Shown piece after piece: positions 34,606 to 42,973 of a stretch of 49,299 bases of DNA (position 1 is the stretch's first letter; each line of letters begins with the position of its first letter). The stretch comes from Paracoccaceae bacterium (GTDB lineage Bacteria > Pseudomonadota > Alphaproteobacteria > Rhodobacterales > Rhodobacteraceae): positions 1 through 49,299 of the forward strand of contig PAQV01000058.1 of NCBI GenBank assembly GCA_002709405.1, written 5' to 3'. Both the position numbers and the translations under genes were made by a program. Below the pieces are notes generated by a model. The model did no database searches. It worked only from the letters and a program-made list of their open reading frames with translations, and had not been told where the DNA came from.

Positions 34606-35424
34606 TTATGAACCAGTGCGCGCGGCTTTTACGTGTCGCTTTACGGTTGCCAGAGACGGTGGGGTTTCTGTGGGATAGGCGGATGCGAACTCTGCGCGAA
34701 GCTGGGCCGCTTCTGCATTTAGGCCATCAACCATTTCACCCCTTTCAATGCGAGCAGTGATCAGAGACTTCAGCCGGGTCGCGTAAGAACTTGGTCGCCC
34801 GCCGGTGCTTACTCTGGGCGCGCCAACCAATGTTGTGGGGTCTACCAGGAGGCACAGTGCGCCGGTCTCTCCGTCCAACGCGACGACTTCATCGAGGCGC
34901 GCCGTCGCGATTTCCGCCATTGGCCAAGTCCCTTGAGAGGCCAGGACCAACTGCCAACGTGACCGGGCTTGTCGGCTCAGTGCATCTTGCAGCTGGCGTG
35001 CATCGTCCTCGGTCTGCAAGCGCGGATGAAAAAAGAGCATGATCTGCTCGGACGCTGCGGTGACGGCTCCGATACGCCAGGTCTGGCCGCGAAGTGGGGA
35101 CGCCTTGCGCTGCTTGCAGTCGAGAAGATCCGCCAACTTACCGATCAAAAACGGAAGGTCGGGAAGATATGCAATTACCTGCTCGGGGGCGAGCTCTACC
35201 AGCCCCAGTTCGGGGCAATAGTACCCATGGCCGAGCTGATCATAGACAACAGGGGCGGAGTGCATTTCGCTGCATTGGTCGCACACCACCGAGGCAAGCA
35301 CGCCGGCTTCTCGCATGAAGCCATGTTGTTTGAATGCGGCGAAGTTTCGGTCGTCGTCATAGAAGTCAGGGGATACTTTGCCGCCCTGTGCGATGATCTC
35401 GCAAAGCCGGGACGCGGCGTTCAT
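34606..35424 (-). CDS. Island protein of unknown function
   Basis: A 272-residue protein that I do not recognise. The first 90 residues contain VVCDQCSEMHSAPVVYDQLGHGYYCPELGLVEL, with three cysteines that could form a metal site. The C-terminal part, GRPSSYATRLKSLITARIERGEMVDGLNAEAAQLRAEFASAYP..PSLATVKRHVKAA, looks like an extended helix-turn-helix region. Its ATG overlaps the final stop of the broken gene upstream (ATGA), so the two were once cotranslated. Confidence 0.6.
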   Translation of the reverse strand: MNAASRLCEIIAQGGKVSPDFYDDDRNFAAFKQHGFMREAGVLASVVCDQCSEMHSAPVVYDQLGHGYYCPELGLVELAPEQVIAYLPDLPFLIGKLADLLDCKQRKASPLRGQTWRIGAVTAASEQIMLFFHPRLQTEDDARQLQDALSRQARSRWQLVLASQGTWPMAEIATARLDEVVALDGETGALCLLVDPTTLVGAPRVSTGGRPSSYATRLKSLITARIERGEMVDGLNAEAAQLRAEFASAYPTETPPSLATVKRHVKAARTGS

Positions 35425-36641
35425 TCGACCACCTCGAACAATTCATCTTCGTTTGGCGGGGGCGCAAGCAATTGCCAGCGCTCCAGAAGTCCATGCACAA
35501 ACTGCCGTTCCGCCTAGGTCTTGTTTGGAACGCTTGTCGTATTGGGTGCGCTCAGGGTGACGGTGAGAATGCGCCCTCTCTTGCCGTCCTTTGCGGTAAG
35601 ATAGATGCGCAGCGTTACCGACCGGATCGACCAGCCGCTGGCGCGCAGCGGTGAGGCGGGGCCGAAACGGCGGTCGAGGAAGGCGTACAGGGTTTCGTCT
35701 TCGCCCCGCTTTTCGATCCTTGCGAAGCCGCCATCGGATGACAGGAAGGAAAGCGAGGAAACCTCGACGCGTTGGATCCCGTCTGCGGGAACGGTTTCCA
35801 ATGAGGGGGCATCGCGCAGCACGTCGAGCTGAACATCGCGGCGGGGCACCTGTACAGGGGCCTCGGAGTGCGGGGCGAAATGCCTGGCGAACGACTGAAG
35901 ATACCGCTGGCGGACCTTGCCGCCCCCCTTTGCGTAGATTTCGACGCTCTTCTGACTGGGGTCGCAGGCGATGCCGGTCTCAAGGACTTTTCGCACGGTC
36001 TGCCGTTCGAGGGTGTCTTCTTTGAAGGCAAGTTCGCTTCGGGCGCGCTCTTCGACGTAGATCGTGGCCTGGGTCAGTTCGGTTTTTTCGCCGGTCTCCG
36101 GGTCCATGCGCACCGAGTGATACCAATCGGCCTCTCGCTTGCGATGCGGTGGTAGGCTTAGGATCTCGACGGCGTCTTCGAGGAAGCTTGCGCGCGCGCC
36201 CGGTTCGTCCAAATCCCAAGGTTTGTCGTCCTTCGGGAACTGATAGCGTGCCTATTGCTTTCCGCCCGTTCGTTGGAGCAGGGGGACTTGTACCTGAACC
36301 TTATTGATCATGGCGGGGCGCTGGGTGGCCAGCATCATCAGGACATCCTCGATGCCATCGAACCCTTCGAGGGAGATCTCCGAACCGGCACAAACCTGCT
36401 CTGCACCCAGCATCCCGGTGTCGTCGGCCAGCTCGCCCAGAAGCTCGAGTTCCGATGTCACTTCGTCCTGTCGCCCGTCCGGTAGGTCCGAGAGCAACGC
36501 CTTGATGGATTGTACCAAAGCCGTTCCGCACACTTCACTGGTCCAATCAAAATCTTCCGGGGCATTAATGCCGCGCGCTTCGAGATAGGCTTTAAGCCGT
36601 GTCGAGGGAGATTTCCGAATGAACCCGCTAAGGGGTGCCAT
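35421..36641 (-). pseudogene. Single gene interrupted by two in-frame amber codons
   Basis: One reading frame of 407 codons runs from MAPLSGFIRKSPS (36641) to ELFEVVE* (35421-35423), broken only by TAG codons at 36254-36252 and 35516-35514. The middle segment has no good start codon of its own (the first usable codon is TTG), and the last segment has only 30 codons. The sequence across both TAGs reads as continuous protein (RTGGKQ*ARYQFPKDD and NTTSVPNKT*AERQFVHGLLERW). The final stop overlaps the next gene's ATG. I read it as an island gene of unknown function with two nonsense mutations. Amber suppression is the alternative. Confidence 0.7.
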
Positions 36642-36809
36642 ATGTTGTGCCGGGAGAATCGGAGTAGCCCAATTTGTGATGCGTAAGGGCGTTCGGATGA
36701 AGCCCTTTGCGTTCGGGGATAGTCGCCGCTGCCGAAATGCGCCATATTGAAGCGTGGAATGGCACTGCTACTGGTTAACGAAATACAGGTTTTTGAAAGT
36801 TCCAATTGG

Positions 36810-37097
36810 ATGGCCCAAGATACCCGAAAAGCAGATCTCGACTTTGCCGCCGATCTTTTTTAAGCCGCCGACAAGATGCGGGGAGGGCTGGAACCCTCTG
36901 AATACAAGCACGTCGCGCTGGGGCTGATCTTCCTGAAATACATCTCGGAGGCGTTTCAGGCCAAGCACGAGGAGTTGTCGCAAGACGACTTGGCCGACCC
37001 CGAAGACCCCGAGGAATACTTGGCCGAGAACGTCTTCTGGGTGCTCGAAACCGCCCGCTGGTCCTTCGTCCATCTGATGGCGCAACCAGAGCAGTGA
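36810..37097 (+). pseudogene. hsdM: Remnant of type I restriction methylase HsdM, 5' end
   Basis: The frame starts ATG at 36810 and encodes MAQDTRKADLDFAADLF, then a TAA at 36861-36863. It continues as AADKMRGGLEPSEYKHVALGLIFLKYISEAF...YLAENVFWVLETARWSF and stops at 37097. This is the N-terminal domain of HsdM, which should be 500 residues or longer. The N6-adenine methylase domain with its NPPF motif is missing, and no hsdS or hsdR is present. It is therefore a dead fragment. It points away from the rest of the island genes. Confidence 0.88.
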
Positions 37098-37388
37098 ACC
37101 TTTGCGTCCACCTCGCTATTGGCGCGCAACATAGGCAGGCAGCTTCTGGCTCCGAGCAGTCATGTGGCGACGCAGAGAGCAGAGGTCGGTTAGAAACAAA
37201 CCCTTCGGCGCTCACGGCCCTCTCCGGACGTTAGCGCTGGGTGCAGCGGATGACCGGTTCCAGCCCATCAAGGCATACGAGCTGGAAAACGCAGCGTACA
37301 TAGCGGAGCGATACAAGCCCCAAGAGATCTCAGCCCATCACGAAGGATGACGACCAGCTTGAGCCATGTGTAAAGTCTGAGTCGGCGA
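37098..37388 (+). other. Gene-free junction between island and catabolic cluster
   Basis: No recognisable gene, tRNA fragment or insertion sequence end was seen in these 291 bases. A 62-codon open frame at 37162-37350 has no protein pattern that I recognise. Base composition is lower in GC than on either side. This is probably decayed island DNA. Confidence 0.4.
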
Positions 37389-38417
37389 TCAGCAATTTTC
37401 CGACAGCAATATCCGGAAAGGAAATTCCTGCTTCCTGTCCAGCGCGTCTTCGGCGCCGGTGGCCCATTCCGCGATCGCGGCAATTGCGCCGTCCATGATC
37501 TCGAGCCCGGGATGTTCGAGGATCACATGGACCTGTCCCGCCTTCAGCATCGCGCGGGTCGCTGCGGTCAGTTCGTTGCCGACGACAAGGATGTCCGGCC
37601 TGCGCGCGTCGCGCAGGGCGTTAACCGCGCCTTCCAACCCGCCACCGACAACGAAGATCCCGCGCAGGCGGCTGCCCGCCTTGCCCAGAAGCGTGGTCAC
37701 CGCCCGCGCGGCGCCGATGTCGCATTCGCCGCTGGACAGCGCTGGCAGGACTGTCAGCGGGCTGTCCCGTTCCTTGAGAAAGGCCCGGAACCCGTCTTCT
37801 TCGGCCCACTGGTTGCGAAAGAAGGCGCCACCATTGACCAGACCGATGCAGCCCTGCGGGCCGGCCAGGCGTGACATGAACCAGGCGGCGGTGCGCCCCA
37901 GGTCGTTTTCGGTGCTGCCGACCACGCCCGGCGTCGCTGCGCAGCCAAGCCCCGAGATCACCGGCAGAACGGGGATGCCCCGGCGGTCGAGATCCTGTAC
38001 CGCCGCATGGACCTGCGGGTGGTCGATGCAGTGGCAGGCGATCACGTCGCAGCGCTGGCCCAGATCCAGCAGGGCGGCAACCGTCGCTTCGGGTTCCGGG
38101 CTGGAAAGGTGCCGGGTGATGACCCGCGCCTGGATGTCATGCCGTCCTTTGGCGGTGTCCGACGCGCGCTCTGCCATGTCCAGAAAGGTGCGCCGGGTGC
38201 TGGCGTTCAGCAACAGGCCAATGCGGCAATGGGGGGCCTCCGTGCGAAGGCGGTTGCGGATCACGCCCGTGGCGTGGAAGTTCATCGCTTCCGCGATTTC
38301 CAGCACATGTTCGACCGTGGCCCGCTTGACCGGCAGGCGTCCGGTCAGGATGCGGTCGACGGTCGACACGCTGACACCTGCGGCCTTTGCCAGCCCCTTG
38401 ATCGTGATTCGTTGCAC
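37389..38417 (-). CDS. LacI-family transcriptional regulator
   Basis: A 342-residue repressor. The N-terminal helix-turn-helix is ITIKGLAKAAGVSVSTVDRILTGRLPVKRATVEHVLEIAEAMNFHATG. The rest is a periplasmic-binding-protein-like ligand domain with CRIGLLLNASTRRTF, IACHCIDHPQVHAAVQDLDRRGIPVLPVIS and VVGNELTAATRAMLKAGQVHVILEHPG. The family usually represses sugar-uptake operons and is released by the sugar. It is encoded divergently from the LysR gene and the importer and likely controls that cluster. Confidence 0.92.
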   Translation of the reverse strand: MQRITIKGLAKAAGVSVSTVDRILTGRLPVKRATVEHVLEIAEAMNFHATGVIRNRLRTEAPHCRIGLLLNASTRRTFLDMAERASDTAKGRHDIQARVITRHLSSPEPEATVAALLDLGQRCDVIACHCIDHPQVHAAVQDLDRRGIPVLPVISGLGCAATPGVVGSTENDLGRTAAWFMSRLAGPQGCIGLVNGGAFFRNQWAEEDGFRAFLKERDSPLTVLPALSSGECDIGAARAVTTLLGKAGSRLRGIFVVGGGLEGAVNALRDARRPDILVVGNELTAATRAMLKAGQVHVILEHPGLEIMDGAIAAIAEWATGAEDALDRKQEFPFRILLSENC

Positions 38418-38636
38418 CCTTGCCCTCGCGACCTTCGGGGCCAGCGTCTCATTGCATCGGCCCGGCTCCGGTTCGGTACATCCTGCTGGACAACATCATA
38501 ATCTTTCATTTTGACGTTTTCCGAAAGCCTTCCGCAGCCGTTTCTTGGCCCTGTGAAGTGGCGTTGATCTAAGAGGCGCTCGTCACGCAACTCGTGGTCC
38601 CGCCGCCAGAGGGACCGGTCAGGAGGGGGCAAGGGG
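38418..38636. promoter_or_regulatory. Divergent regulatory region LacI / LysR
   Basis: These 219 bases lie between divergent regulator genes. The portion 38480-38525 is AT-rich and contains AGGAGGGGG at 38621-38629, which is the ribosome binding site of the LysR gene. No classical LacI operator palindrome was found by eye. Confidence 0.35.
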
Positions 38637-39551
38637 TTGGACCGCTGGACCGAGTTTCAGGTTTTCGTCAAGATCGCCGAGGAGCGCAGCATGACCCGCG
38701 CCGCCGAGGTGCTGAACAGCTCGACCTCGGGTGTCAGCCGCCAGCTGACCAACCTTGAATCCCGGCTGGGGGTGCGTCTGATCCAGCGGTCGACACGGCA
38801 ACTGAGCCTGACGGACGAAGGCGAACGCCTTTACGGTCAGGCGCGCGACCTTCTGTCCACCTGGGAAGAGGCCGAAGCCAATGTCAGCCTCGGGTCACAC
38901 GCGCCGACCGGGCGGCTGCGGGTGGGCGCGTCGCTGTCGTTTTCGCTGCTGCACCTGATCCCGGCGGTCAGGCATTTCCGCGCGCGCTATCCGCAGATGG
39001 CGGTCGAGATCGTGTCGTCGAACCGCTATTACGACATCATCGAAAACGGGCTGGACCTGGCGATCCGCCTGCGCCGGGTCGAGGCCGACAGTTCCATCAC
39101 CATCCGCCGCATTGCCGAAACGCGCCGCCTGCTGGCCGCCTCGCCGGACTATCTGGAACGGCGCGGCGTGCCGCAACACCCGGACGACCTGCTGTCCCAT
39201 GACCTGATCCTCTATTCGCTGGCGGACAACTGGAACGACCTGTTGTTCACCAAGGGCGCGGACAGCGTGAAGGTCGCGGTCGACGGCGGGCTGATCATGA
39301 ACGACGGCCAGCTGATCTGCGAAGCGGCGCGGACGGGGCTCGGGATCGTTGCGCAGCCCACCTACATCCTGCAGGCCGACCTGGACGCCGGGCGGCTGGT
39401 GCGGGTGCTGGATGACTGGGATCTGCCGCGCCTGACCATGAACATCGCCTATCCCAGCAAGTACTTTGTCCCGCTGCGCACGCGCTTGTTCATCGACTTC
39501 CTTGTCGAGGACTTCCGCCGCAACGGGTTCGAGGAACGGTGGACGGCATGA
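38637..39551 (+). CDS. LysR-family transcriptional regulator
   Basis: A 304-residue LysR-type regulator. The helix-turn-helix is FQVFVKIAEERSMTRAAEVLNSSTSGVSRQLTNLESRLGVRLIQRSTRQLSLTDEGERLY, close to the CrgA-like group. The substrate-binding domain covers about 90-300. It starts with TTG at 38637, which is supported by AGGAGG at 38621-38626; no ATG with a ribosome binding site is in frame nearby. It is immediately upstream of the importer genes and on the same strand, with 161 bases between, so it may activate the cluster. Confidence 0.92.
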   Translation: MDRWTEFQVFVKIAEERSMTRAAEVLNSSTSGVSRQLTNLESRLGVRLIQRSTRQLSLTDEGERLYGQARDLLSTWEEAEANVSLGSHAPTGRLRVGASLSFSLLHLIPAVRHFRARYPQMAVEIVSSNRYYDIIENGLDLAIRLRRVEADSSITIRRIAETRRLLAASPDYLERRGVPQHPDDLLSHDLILYSLADNWNDLLFTKGADSVKVAVDGGLIMNDGQLICEAARTGLGIVAQPTYILQADLDAGRLVRVLDDWDLPRLTMNIAYPSKYFVPLRTRLFIDFLVEDFRRNGFEERWTA

Positions 39552-39712
39552 CCACCGCTTTTTGCAAATCCTGCAAGAATGTTTCCCGGACCGGGTTGTT
39601 AATCCCGCTTCGTGAAACTGTTAGACCTCTGGACAGGCTGACGGCGCGGCACCCTGGAGGGGTTCCCGCAACAGACATCAGCCGCCGGAAACTCTCTGGG
39701 AGGAGAATGGAT
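39552..39712 (+). promoter_or_regulatory. Leader of the second ABC cluster
   Basis: The 161 bases before the binding-protein gene carry two direct TGCAA half-sites (in TTTTTGCAAATCCTGCAAG, 39560-39578) and CCCGGACCGGG (39585-39595), an 11-base inverted repeat. Either could be a regulator site. GGGAGGAG at 39698-39705 is the ribosome binding site. Confidence 0.4.
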
Positions 39713-40780
39713 ATGAAGAAAACACTGGCCCTGGCCATCCTGTCGTCGACCGCCCTTGCCAGCGCAGCGCTTGCTGCCGATAGCAGCAAGGTGTTCTTTT
39801 TGCTGCCGAACACGACCACCATCCGGTTTGAAAGCCGCGATGCGCCGTTCTTTGTCGAGGCGATGAAAGAACGCGTGCCTGGCGCGACCGTGACCGTACA
39901 GAACGCCCAGGGTGACCCCCAGCAGCAACAGCGCCAGATCGAGGACGCGATTGCCCAGGGCGCCGATCTGATCCTGCTGACTTCGGCTGATGCGAACCTT
40001 GTTGCCGGTGGCATGGCTGCGGCCGAGGCGGACAACATTCCGGTCATCCTCTACGATCACGACGCCATCGGCGGCAAGGCCGAGGCGCATGTGGTGTTCG
40101 ACTCGCTGTCCGTGGGGCAGGCGCAGGGTCGCCGCGCCGCCGACCTGATAAAAGCCATGGACAAGAGCCCCGTCAAGGTCGCCCGCGTCAAAGGCAACCA
40201 GGGCGAATACGGCACCGGCCAGTACGAAAAGGGTCAGGACGAATTCCTGATGCCGCTGGTCGAGGCGGGCAAGGTCGAGATCGTCTGCGACCAGTACACC
40301 CAGAACTGGGACCCGACGCTGGCTCAGGCCTTTGCCGAGGACTGTCTGACCCGCAATGGCGGGGACGTGGACCTGTTCCTGGGCATGAACGACGGCACCA
40401 CCGGCGGCTCTGTCGCCGCGCTGATCAGCCAGGGCTATGCGCCGGGCGACAAGATCGTCACCGGCGGTCAGGATGCCACGGTCGAGGCGCTGCGCTACAT
40501 CGCGCAGGGCTGGCAGGACAATTCGGTGCTGAAGGACCTGCGGCTGGAAGCAAACGCCGCCGCCGATGTCGCGGCGTCGGTTCTGGCGGGCAACGGCGTG
40601 CCGACCGAACTGGTGAACGGCACCGTCAACAACGAATACATGGACGTGCCGGCGGTCTTCCTGCCGGTCAGCAACATCACGCGCGACAGCCTTGGCGATG
40701 TCGTGTCCGCCGGTGTCTGGACCTGGGCCGAGATCTGCCAGGGCGCCGAAGACACCGAGGTCTGCAAGCAGAACCACTGA
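39713..40780 (+). CDS. XylF-type ABC transporter substrate-binding protein
   Basis: A 355-residue periplasmic binding protein. The signal peptide is MKKTLALAILSSTALASAALA with cleavage before ADSSK. The body matches the xylose/ribose group: VTVQNAQGDPQQQQRQIEDAIAQGADLILLTSADANLV, NIPVILYDHDAI, KGNQGEYGTGQYEKGQ, LGMNDGTTGGSVAALISQG and ITGGQDATVEAL-like VTGGQDATVEAL. I chose the second ATG of MDMKK because of its spacing to the ribosome binding site. A stem-loop follows before the ATPase gene. The ligand is probably a sugar, cyclitol or glycoside. Confidence 0.9.
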   Translation: MKKTLALAILSSTALASAALAADSSKVFFLLPNTTTIRFESRDAPFFVEAMKERVPGATVTVQNAQGDPQQQQRQIEDAIAQGADLILLTSADANLVAGGMAAAEADNIPVILYDHDAIGGKAEAHVVFDSLSVGQAQGRRAADLIKAMDKSPVKVARVKGNQGEYGTGQYEKGQDEFLMPLVEAGKVEIVCDQYTQNWDPTLAQAFAEDCLTRNGGDVDLFLGMNDGTTGGSVAALISQGYAPGDKIVTGGQDATVEALRYIAQGWQDNSVLKDLRLEANAAADVAASVLAGNGVPTELVNGTVNNEYMDVPAVFLPVSNITRDSLGDVVSAGVWTWAEICQGAEDTEVCKQNH

Positions 40781-40788
40781 GCCAAACC

Positions 40789-40813
40789 GCAGGCGGCGCA
40801 CGCCGTCGCCTGC
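40789..40813 (+). repeat. Intercistronic stem-loop after the binding-protein gene
   Basis: GCAGGCG (40789-40795) pairs with CGCCTGC (40807-40813) around a GC-rich loop, with no T-run after it. It lies between the binding-protein stop and the ATPase ATG. Such stem-loops commonly stabilise the upstream message so that the binding protein is made in excess. Confidence 0.5.
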
Positions 40814-40839
40814 ACCATCCACACAGGGGGGGAACCACC

Positions 40840-41649
40840 ATGACGGACATGAGTGCCGGTCGGGAAAGGCATGTCCAGGCATCGGGCGCGGTGCCGCTGA
40901 TCTCGATGCGCAACATCCACAAGAAATTCGGGTCGCTGCACGCGCTGAGGGGGGCGTCGATCGATGTCCACGCGGGCGAGGTCGTGGCTCTGGTGGGCGA
41001 CAACGGCGCGGGCAAGTCCACGATGGTCAAGGTCATGGCCGGTGTCCACATGGCGACCTCGGGCGACTACGAATTCGAAGGCAAGCCGGTCAGGATCACG
41101 TCCCCGACCGACGCCAATGCCCTGGGCATCCAGACCGTCTATCAGGATCTTGCGCTTTGTTCGAACCTCGACGCGGTGCAGAACCTGTTCCTGGGCCGCG
41201 AACTGACCGGATCAAGCCTTTTCGGGCGCCGCATCCAGCGCGCCGAATGCGAGGTCAAGGCGCGCGAAGTGCTGAAGCGGATGCGCCTTGGCAACCTGTC
41301 CCTGACGCGCCCCGTCGGCGCCATGTCGGGCGGCCAGCGCCAGAACATCGCCATTGCCCGGTCGATCCTCTGGACGCCCAAGGTGGTGATCCTGGACGAA
41401 CCGACCGCCGCGCTCAGCCATTCCGCCGCCGAACAGGTGGGTGACCTGATCCGCACGCTGGCCGATCAGGGCCTGGGCATCGTCGTGGTCAGCCATGACA
41501 TCCACAACTTTGTCGTCAACGCCACCGACCGGATCGAGGTCATGCGCCTGGGCGCGAACGCGGCCAGTTTCCGCACCGGCGACGTGACCGGCGAACAGGT
41601 CGTCAACGCCATGGTCGGCGGCAACGAAGGCGTCAATCTCGCGGGGTGA
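40840..41649 (+). CDS. Sugar-type ABC transporter ATPase, single domain
   Basis: A 269-residue single-cassette ATPase like FrcA, unlike the double ATPase of the first cluster. Walker A is VGDNGAGKST, the signature AMSGGQRQNIAIARSI, Walker B KVVILDEPTAALSHSA and the H-loop VVVSHDI. It follows the binding protein by 59 bases and precedes the permease by 27. A GGGGGGGAA sequence precedes the ATG. Confidence 0.93.
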   Translation: MTDMSAGRERHVQASGAVPLISMRNIHKKFGSLHALRGASIDVHAGEVVALVGDNGAGKSTMVKVMAGVHMATSGDYEFEGKPVRITSPTDANALGIQTVYQDLALCSNLDAVQNLFLGRELTGSSLFGRRIQRAECEVKAREVLKRMRLGNLSLTRPVGAMSGGQRQNIAIARSILWTPKVVILDEPTAALSHSAAEQVGDLIRTLADQGLGIVVVSHDIHNFVVNATDRIEVMRLGANAASFRTGDVTGEQVVNAMVGGNEGVNLAG

Positions 41650-41676
41650 CCGCGGCAGAAATCGGAGGAATTCCCC

Positions 41677-42882
41677 ATGGCTGAAGCCATCACATCCGCG
41701 CCGCCGCTGGTGCGCCGCCGCAGCATCGGCGACCTTCTGGCCCGCGACCTGCGCGCGCTGCCCATCGTCATCGGCCTGATCGCGCTGTGGATCTTTTTCG
41801 CGGTGCAAAGCGACGTGTTCCTGACGGCGCGCAACCTGTCCAACCTTCTGGTGCAAAGCACCGTGGTCGGCATCATGGCCCTGGGCATCATGTTCGTGCT
41901 GCTGGTCAAGGAAATCGACCTGTCGGTCGCCGCGATCAACGGCGTGACATCCGTCTTCATGGCGAAGCTGATCGTCGAGGCGGGCGTGACCCCCTGGGTT
42001 GCCGTGCCCATTGCCATCGCGCTCGGGGCCTTCATCGGCAGCCTGTCCGCCCGCTGGGTCACCTACGTCGGCGTGCCGTCCTTTGTGGTCACGCTGGGCC
42101 TTGGCCTTGCGCTGAACGGTCTGCAACTGATCCTGCTGCCCGCCACCGCGCGCTACAGCTTGAACGGCACCGGTCTGGAACAGATCGCGCTGATCAACAT
42201 CGACGGCATCTGGGCCTGGGTCGTTCTGGCCATCGGTATCCTCAGCTTTGCCGGGCTGGTGTTTTCCGAAGCGGCCAGCCGCACCAGGGCCGGTCTGGAA
42301 ACGCCGATGATGCGCGCCGTCGTCCTGCCCATCGCCGCCGCAACCCTGTTTGGCGCAATCGTCGTGGCGATCCTGTCGGCCCACAAGGGCATCCCGCTGA
42401 TCGTGCTGATCTTCGGCATTCTGCTGGGCCTTGGCGGCTATATCCTGAAGCAGACGCAGTTCGGCCTGTACCTCTACGCCGTCGGCAACAATGACGAAGC
42501 TGCCCGCCGGTCGGGGATCAAGGTCCACCGGATCAAGATGGCGGCCTTTGCCATTGCGGGCGGTGTCGCGGCGCTGGCCGGTGTGATCGCCGCCTCGCGG
42601 ACCCTGGGGGTTGGCGTCTTTTCCGGCGGCGGTGTCGGGGGTGGCACGCTGTTGCTGGAATCCATCGCGGCGGCGGTCATCGGCGGGGTCAGCCTGTTCG
42701 GCGGGCGCGGGTCGATCCATGCGTCGCTTCTCGGGGCGCTGGTCATCGGCACCGTCAGCAACGGTCTGAACCTCATGGGTGTCGAAAACGAAATCCGCCT
42801 CATCGTCACCGGCCTTCTTCTGGTCCTCGCTGTCTCCATCGACAAGCTGATCGAGAAGGCCACGGGTCAGCAAAGCTTCTGA
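41677..42882 (+). CDS. XylH-type ABC transporter permease
   Basis: A 401-residue inner-membrane permease with about ten to twelve hydrophobic helices and a long cytoplasmic N-terminus. Landmarks are VVGIMALGIMFVLLVKEIDLSVAAINGVTSVFMAKL, GLALNGLQLILLPAT and GNNDEAARRSGIKVHRIKMAAFAIAGGVAALAGVI, the signature stretch of the BPD_transp_2 family. It is longer than RbsC (about 320) and matches XylH in length. A GGAGGAA ribosome binding site precedes the ATG. Confidence 0.93.
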   Translation: MAEAITSAPPLVRRRSIGDLLARDLRALPIVIGLIALWIFFAVQSDVFLTARNLSNLLVQSTVVGIMALGIMFVLLVKEIDLSVAAINGVTSVFMAKLIVEAGVTPWVAVPIAIALGAFIGSLSARWVTYVGVPSFVVTLGLGLALNGLQLILLPATARYSLNGTGLEQIALINIDGIWAWVVLAIGILSFAGLVFSEAASRTRAGLETPMMRAVVLPIAAATLFGAIVVAILSAHKGIPLIVLIFGILLGLGGYILKQTQFGLYLYAVGNNDEAARRSGIKVHRIKMAAFAIAGGVAALAGVIAASRTLGVGVFSGGGVGGGTLLLESIAAAVIGGVSLFGGRGSIHASLLGALVIGTVSNGLNLMGVENEIRLIVTGLLLVLAVSIDKLIEKATGQQSF

Positions 42883-42973
42883 CCCATCCGGACCCGCGCC
42901 CATGCTTCCTCCCGGCGCGGGTCCGACAGTTTCACGGGTGGCCCGGCGCCACCCTGCGCAAAGGACAGACGCC

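Noticed and set aside
37162-37350. A 62-codon open frame after the hsdM remnant
   Set aside because: No family pattern, no convincing ribosome binding site, and it lies in decayed DNA.
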